Positions 50,338-54,391 of a stretch of DNA of 54,391 bases are shown here, in pieces. Below the pieces are notes generated by a model, which was not told where the DNA came from, searched no databases, and was given only the letters and a program-made list of their open reading frames with translations. The stretch spans positions 1-54,391 of the forward strand of contig CAINLV010000015.1 in NCBI GenBank assembly GCA_903850565.1. The letters run 5' to 3'. The position numbers were made by a program, and so were the translations under genes. The stretch is from an uncultured Actinomycetes bacterium (GTDB taxonomy: Bacteria > Actinomycetota > Actinomycetes > Nanopelagicales > Nanopelagicaceae). Within the stretch, counting starts at the first letter, position 1, and every line of letters begins with the position of its first letter.

Positions 50338-51801
50338 ATGGAAAATGTTGGTGGTCCTTTGAAAATTCAATCTATTAATCCGCGTACTGGTGAAACTTTC
50401 GGCCCGGTGTTTAATGAAACAACTCCGGCCGAACTAGATACCGCGATTAAAAGCGCCGTTTCTGCTTTCGCATCGTGGTCACATAGTGAACCGAAAGATC
50501 GAGCATTTTCGCTTCACGCAGTTGCTGATGCAATTGATGCGAATATTGAATCGCTTGTTGAAATTGCCGATCTGGAAACAGGTTTGGGTAAACCACGTCT
50601 AACTGGTGAAGTAGGTCGTACCACATTCCAAATTCGCCAATTTGCTGATGCGATCTCACACGGTGATTACGAAACGACATTCATAGATGCCGCGGTCGAC
50701 GGCCCTCCTCCGGTCGGGCATCCAGAGCTAGTTCGTACAACGGTTGCCCTTGGCCCAGTTGTTGTTTTTGGTGCATCAAATTTCCCATTCGCATTTAGCG
50801 TTTTAGGCGGAGATACCGCATCTGCACTGGCCGCAGGTTGCCCAGTAATTGCCAAGGCCCATCCAGCACATCCACAAACTTCACAACTGGTTTTTGAAAT
50901 TGCCGCCAACTTACTTCCCGTCGGTGTCCTCACACTTATTCACGGAGTAGCAGCAGGCACATCAGTTCTCACAAATCCACGCATTACTGCCGGGGCTTTT
51001 ACGGGTTCTCGTTCCGGAGGTCGCGCCCTCTTTGACCTTGCCAATAAGCGGGAGATTCCTATTCCCTTTTATGGCGAACTGGGAAGTGTTAATCCGGTTG
51101 TTGAATTAAAGGGCGGTGCAACTGATTCACCAGCCTTTGCCACTGCCTACCTGGATTCACTTCTTCTGGGCAATGGACAGTTCTGCACCAACCCATCAAT
51201 TCTCTTCGCCCCAGAAGGTTGCACAATTCTCCCGGAAATCAAGGCGCAGATCGTTGAACGTGAAGCAGGCGTATTCCTGAGTGAAGCGACAAAGACTTTG
51301 CACGATAAGAATCGTGCCCTTCTGGCCACTTTGATTGACGGCGAAATATTCACTGGCAAGAATTCTTCAGTTTCTGGTTTCTACACGGCACCTCAAATAT
51401 TCGTTGCACCTATTACTTCCATAAAACCCGAAGCCCTCATGATCGAGGCATTTGGTCCAACCGGGTTGGTCCTAACATTTACTGATGTTGATCAATTGAT
51501 TGCAACGCTACTTCACATGGAAGGTGCCCTCACATCTTCCATCTTCGCTCCTGCCGACGATCCTGATCTCATTCGGGTTGGCAAGGTTTTGGCTTCGATG
51601 TCGGGGCGCGTTTCATTCAATTCATGGCCTACTGGAGTTGCAGTTACTGCCGGACAACATCATGGCGGTCCATACCCAGCATCAACATCCCCGCTTCATA
51701 CTTCGGTCGGATTGGCAGCAATCACGCGCTTCCTGCGGCCGGTCACATTCCAAAGTTTTCCTAAAAACATTCCTAACCTTTTAAGGAATATCACTCACTA
51801 A
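50338..51801 (+). CDS. 2-oxoglutarate semialdehyde (2,5-dioxopentanoate) dehydrogenase
   Basis: This 487-residue NAD(P) aldehyde dehydrogenase matches the KGSADH subfamily: VVVFGASNFPFAFSVLGGDT, CPVIAKAHPAHPQTS, the general base in FYGELGSVNP (Glu247) and the catalytic cysteine in GNGQFCTNPS (Cys283). It ends with HHGGPYPASTSPLHTSVG. It oxidises the semialdehyde to 2-oxoglutarate, feeding the TCA cycle. It begins 15 bases after the dehydratase gene. Upper-pathway enzymes (dehydrogenase, lactonase, aldonate dehydratase) are not adjacent. Confidence 0.92.
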   Translation: MENVGGPLKIQSINPRTGETFGPVFNETTPAELDTAIKSAVSAFASWSHSEPKDRAFSLHAVADAIDANIESLVEIADLETGLGKPRLTGEVGRTTFQIRQFADAISHGDYETTFIDAAVDGPPPVGHPELVRTTVALGPVVVFGASNFPFAFSVLGGDTASALAAGCPVIAKAHPAHPQTSQLVFEIAANLLPVGVLTLIHGVAAGTSVLTNPRITAGAFTGSRSGGRALFDLANKREIPIPFYGELGSVNPVVELKGGATDSPAFATAYLDSLLLGNGQFCTNPSILFAPEGCTILPEIKAQIVEREAGVFLSEATKTLHDKNRALLATLIDGEIFTGKNSSVSGFYTAPQIFVAPITSIKPEALMIEAFGPTGLVLTFTDVDQLIATLLHMEGALTSSIFAPADDPDLIRVGKVLASMSGRVSFNSWPTGVAVTAGQHHGGPYPASTSPLHTSVGLAAITRFLRPVTFQSFPKNIPNLLRNITH

Positions 51802-52568
51802 TTGCCGGCGAGTGTTCCACCAAATATTTGCCACGCCAGCGCTGACTTAGCTACCAGACTCAAGATGATGTAAGCACGTTCGCCATGAAGGTAATTTGCC
51901 CACTTCCCTTTCGCCCGATATTGCTTAAGTTGGACATATGCAAAACAATTGAAAAAGATAAAGAGCGAGATGATGATGCCATACACAAATCCTGGGGGAG
52001 CGACTCGGGGATCGGCTTTAGGTCCAATGACTAAGAGAATGATAATTAACCAAGGAATTGCTCCAGCGATACATCCGAAAATAAACGGCAACCATTGCCC
52101 GTCGCCTGGATTGGTATATTTTTCCTGAAGCCAACCGAAAAGAATCATTGAAGCGTTCACAGCAAAAATAGCAATGATGGCGGCGACATCGCTCACGCCA
52201 CATAGTTGGGCTATGAGCACGATCATTATTGACGAACTAATTGAGTATTCCACCCAGCGAAATATATTTCTGCTCTTAAGTAGCGAATCGCTGTAGCGCT
52301 GAAAATAAAGCGGTGAAGCGATGAGGAAATGAAAAATGGCAGAAATTGCCAAGAACAGAGCAACTACATAAGCCACGGGAGTGTTAATGAGAACGACTGG
52401 ATCGGCAAGTGGCGTACCGGGAGCGCCTTTCATGTATGTGGCGTAAATGGGAAGAGTAAAAGAGTTAGCTAGGGATAGAACGGCGACTAATGAAAGGAGG
52501 TGAAGCGTCCCAGCAATAAGATTAAATCGGCGAAGCGGCTTGATATCGGCTGCGGTAATTGAACTCAT
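51798..52568 (-). CDS. Heliorhodopsin
   Basis: This 256-residue seven-helix retinal protein belongs to the heliorhodopsin family, whose N-terminus faces the cytoplasm, opposite to type 1 rhodopsins. The retinal Schiff-base lysine is in LVAKSALAWQ (Lys241), the counterion in FRWVEYSISSS (Glu107), and the conserved histidines are His23 (AGTLHLL) and His80 (SAIFHFL). All four positions match the numbering I remember for the founding protein 48C12. Other landmarks are AIFAVNASMILFGWLQE and PPGFVYGIIISLF. The function is not settled; sensing or enzyme regulation has been proposed. The stop overlaps the convergent KGSADH stop by four bases. TAAAGT six bases before the ATG suggests a leaderless message. 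Confidence 0.96.
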   Translation of the reverse strand: MSSITAADIKPLRRFNLIAGTLHLLSLVAVLSLANSFTLPIYATYMKGAPGTPLADPVVLINTPVAYVVALFLAISAIFHFLIASPLYFQRYSDSLLKSRNIFRWVEYSISSSIMIVLIAQLCGVSDVAAIIAIFAVNASMILFGWLQEKYTNPGDGQWLPFIFGCIAGAIPWLIIILLVIGPKADPRVAPPGFVYGIIISLFIFFNCFAYVQLKQYRAKGKWANYLHGERAYIILSLVAKSALAWQIFGGTLAGN

Positions 52569-52675
52569 ACTCCTACTTTATTCGAAATTTCATGTTGGCG
52601 GAGACGATCACATCTTGACCAATAAGCAGGTTAAGCCGCCACAAAAAATGGACGAATGTAGAAATACTGTGATTC

Positions 52676-52990
52676 TTATATTAGTTTTGAGAAATCGGTA
52701 GCTGTCAGGTATCGCGATTCAACAGACTCGACGAGTCTCCCATCTACTTCAGAAGCAGCCTTCACTGCGATCCAATCCTCGTCGGCCATGAAATTTCGCC
52801 AATTCTTTTCCGCGCTACCGGCATGTTTCAGCAGATAGACCAGATCATTGGGTACAGCATCATCGATCCAGTAACCGATACTTTCGATACCGTGCCTTGC
52901 AAAGAGCTCCACAGTGTGGTCTCTGAACCGTTTGAGTAAGTTGGTCATTTTGCCAGGATTTGCGTGATAAATGCGCAATTCATAAGTCAT
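52676..52990 (-). CDS. NIPSNAP family protein
   Basis: The 104-residue dimeric alpha/beta-barrel protein begins TYELRIYHANPGKMTNLLKR, the family signature (Y-E-L-R-x-Y-x-x-x-P-G-K), and continues VELFARHGIESIGYW and VYLLKHAGSAEKNWRNFMAD. Its role is unknown. TAGAGT ends seven bases before the ATG at 52990, with TTAAGA 18 bases further upstream, which fits a leaderless promoter. A longer frame from 53011 would remove that arrangement and is rejected. 107 bases without a gene separate it from the heliorhodopsin. Confidence 0.88.
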   Translation of the reverse strand: MTYELRIYHANPGKMTNLLKRFRDHTVELFARHGIESIGYWIDDAVPNDLVYLLKHAGSAEKNWRNFMADEDWIAVKAASEVDGRLVESVESRYLTATDFSKLI

Positions 52991-53031
52991 GGCAAGCACT
53001 CTAGCAGACACGATTCTGCTATCTTAAGAAA

Positions 53032-53796
53032 ATGGAGCAGCTTGAATTCGATACTGCTTCAGCACAGTTGCGATTATGTTTGAGCAAAATTCCTGAATCT
53101 AGTGACACTTTTCCAATTCTAATTTGCACCTTTAATAATCCAACTTTCCTCAAACTTATGATTAACCAGATAGAAAGAAAGGGTTTGGGTTCCATAATTA
53201 TTTTGGATTCGAACTCAACTTATCCCGAAATGATCTCGTCTTTACTCGGCTATGAAAAACGAGGGATTGGAGTCTTAAGATTTCGAACCAATGTTGGGCC
53301 ACGTTTCTTACTTCAGTCCGCTTTGCTGGAACTGTTGCCACAGAAATTCATTCTGACTGATCCAGATCTTGAACTTAGCGTTGATCTTGGAAAGGAGCAC
53401 TTGTGCGATTTTGACATGATTAGCCAGTCTCAAAGAATTGGAAAAGTTGGGTGTTCTCTTTCATTAAAGGACTCTTTTAATTTCAACCCAGGAAAAACCT
53501 ATCTTGGAGAGTCGATAGAAAAGTGGGAATCAAAATTTTGGAAAGATAAAGTGGATGTTGGAGAAAATATCCTCGCTTTTTCTGCGAATTTAGACACTAC
53601 ATTTTCATTCTATAATCAGAAGTATTTCAGTCCAGCAGTATTCCTTAATGCGATACGAGTAGATTCGATTAGAAACAAAGATATTAGCGCCAGGCACTTA
53701 CCTTGGTATTTAGAATCCATAGTGCCAACTGAAGAAATTGAATTTTATATGGAAGCGGCTAAAGATGCAGGTATCACGAGTTGGGGGATTGCCTAA
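53032..53796 (+). CDS. Glycosyltransferase-like protein
   Basis: The 254-residue protein seems to have a GT-A-like core: FPILICTFNNPTFLKLMI as the first strand, IIILDSNSTYPEM after it, and FILTDPDLELSVDLG with an acidic D-P-D-L-E motif that may hold the metal. It lacks a clear acceptor-domain signature. It is the first gene of a glycan-type block that continues past the window edge with an FkbM methyltransferase in the same frame, 21 bases after its stop. The call rests on weak motifs. Confidence 0.62.
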   Translation: MEQLEFDTASAQLRLCLSKIPESSDTFPILICTFNNPTFLKLMINQIERKGLGSIIILDSNSTYPEMISSLLGYEKRGIGVLRFRTNVGPRFLLQSALLELLPQKFILTDPDLELSVDLGKEHLCDFDMISQSQRIGKVGCSLSLKDSFNFNPGKTYLGESIEKWESKFWKDKVDVGENILAFSANLDTTFSFYNQKYFSPAVFLNAIRVDSIRNKDISARHLPWYLESIVPTEEIEFYMEAAKDAGITSWGIA

Positions 53797-53817
53797 ATTA
53801 GAACCTTTAAGCGCGTA

Positions 53818-54391
53818 GTGATCCGCATCGATGAAATTGAATATGTATATGATTCACACGAATGGGATGATTTAAATGAAGTATGTGAAACAGATTTGCA
53901 AAATTGGGAGCCAATATCACGTAGATTTTTCCGAAGTCTTGCAAAAACAGCCCAGGTCGTTGTTGACGTCGGCGCATATACCGGCATTTATAGTATTGAG
54001 TCATCCTTATCCAACCAAAATTGCAAGGTTATATCCATTGAACCGAATCCGATTGTATCCAGGGTATTAGAGTCTAATATTGAGATAAATCAGATTAAGA
54101 ATGTAGATATTTTTAAATTTGCTCTCGGATCTTCCGAGGGTGAGCAAGAACTCTATATAACGGCTAAGCCTTTCGGTAGCAGTATGAGTTCTTTAATTCC
54201 TTCAGTTGATTTAGAGATGCAGTTCAATGTGCAAGTTAACACAATCAACAATATATGTAGGCACACCAAGGTTGACTTGATTAAGATAGACGTCGAGGGA
54301 TTTGAAAAGGATATTTTGGAAGGTTCAAAGGATATCCTCCTTAGAGATAGACCGGTAATTTTGACTGAAGCTTTAACGTCTGAAAACCTAC
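53818..54391 (+). CDS. FkbM family methyltransferase (3' end outside window)
   Basis: An open frame with no stop runs to the end of the window and begins at a GTG; no ATG is available near its start. It encodes VVVDVGAYTGIYSIE (SAM loop), VISIEPNPIVSRVLESNI, FALGSSEGEQELYI and VDLIKIDVEGFEKDILEGS. That is the full sequence of FkbM landmarks, including the D-V-E-G-x-E block. About 191 residues are visible of a usual 230-280. FkbM enzymes O-methylate sugars or polyketides; here a sugar of a surface glycan is likely. The frame is the same as that of the preceding gene, separated by one TAA and no second stop. Confidence 0.85.
   Translation, partial: MIRIDEIEYVYDSHEWDDLNEVCETDLQNWEPISRRFFRSLAKTAQVVVDVGAYTGIYSIESSLSNQNCKVISIEPNPIVSRVLESNIEINQIKNVDIFKFALGSSEGEQELYITAKPFGSSMSSLIPSVDLEMQFNVQVNTINNICRHTKVDLIKIDVEGFEKDILEGSKDILLRDRPVILTEALTSENL

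Overview
The window looks like a chromosomal segment of a free-living, aquatic actinobacterium, probably of the acI/Nanopelagicales type. This is inferred from gene content, not from a marker gene. The supporting signs are a heliorhodopsin whose key residues fall at the numbering of the founding actinobacterial protein, an FprA-type ferredoxin reductase, DUF4242 and DUF2127 proteins of actinobacterial type, G+C that looks mid-range by eye, very short intergenic gaps with many 1-4 base gene overlaps, and many starts with no Shine-Dalgarno sequence but a -10 box 6-7 bases upstream (leaderless mRNA). I see no insertion sequence, prophage, CRISPR array or origin.

Layout. 1-3282: the end of a branched-chain amino acid ABC transporter operon (LivH partial, LivM, LivG, LivF). 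3285-6816: an SPFH membrane protein, an undecaprenyl-diphosphatase and two adjacent glycosyltransferases that together match the two domains of eukaryotic collagen galactosyltransferase. 6828-15929: a DUF885 metallohydrolase, an exported Hcp-like protein with a clear terminator, an aldo/keto reductase, an exported esterase, a GNAT protein, a divergent TetR/zinc-alcohol-dehydrogenase pair, an ABC-2 exporter and a glycosyltransferase-like gene. 16013-19934: tRNA-Arg(TCG) and a five-gene amino-sugar cluster (glycosyltransferase, WxcM-like ketoisomerase, DegT aminotransferase, a BKACE/DUF849 enzyme and a left-handed beta-helix acyltransferase). 20015-30476: a luciferase-like monooxygenase, an MFS exporter, an exported beta-propeller, a tryptophanase, a DUF2127 protein, a GNAT protein, a three-gene SDR/acetoacetate-decarboxylase-like/formamidase-like operon, a PIG-V-like mannosyltransferase and a DUF4242 protein.

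30747-39820: an exported M6-like metalloprotease with a repeat-rich stalk, a second aldo/keto reductase, then a five-gene leftward operon of a complete binding-protein-dependent ABC importer ending in a three-part fusion protein (glycerophosphodiester phosphodiesterase, inositol monophosphatase and a four-helix CtaA/COX15-like membrane domain). 39970-46358: a CoA-binding protein and O-acetylhomoserine sulfhydrylase (metY), a leaderless cupin, a polysaccharide deacetylase, a methyltransferase-like gene coupled to a TupA-like ATP-grasp gene, and small orphan genes. 46464-46799: tRNA-Val(GAC) and tRNA-Arg(ACG) with a shared 14-base repeat and a terminator. 46861-51801: a Gfo/Idh oxidoreductase coupled to FprA, divergent from two genes for the lower part of a non-phosphorylative sugar-acid pathway (2-keto-3-deoxy-acid dehydratase and ketoglutarate semialdehyde dehydrogenase). 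51798-54391: the heliorhodopsin, a NIPSNAP protein, a glycosyltransferase-like gene and a truncated FkbM methyltransferase that opens a further glycan region beyond the edge.

How the genes fit together: most of the window serves nutrient scavenging (amino acids, tryptophan, sugar acids, possibly glycerophosphodiesters) and cell-surface glycan construction. The most unusual items are the GDPD-IMPase-CtaA-like fusion and its importer operon, the split collagen-galactosyltransferase-like pair, and a BKACE enzyme placed between the aminotransferase and acyltransferase of an amino-sugar pathway, where it could supply a non-acetyl acyl-CoA.
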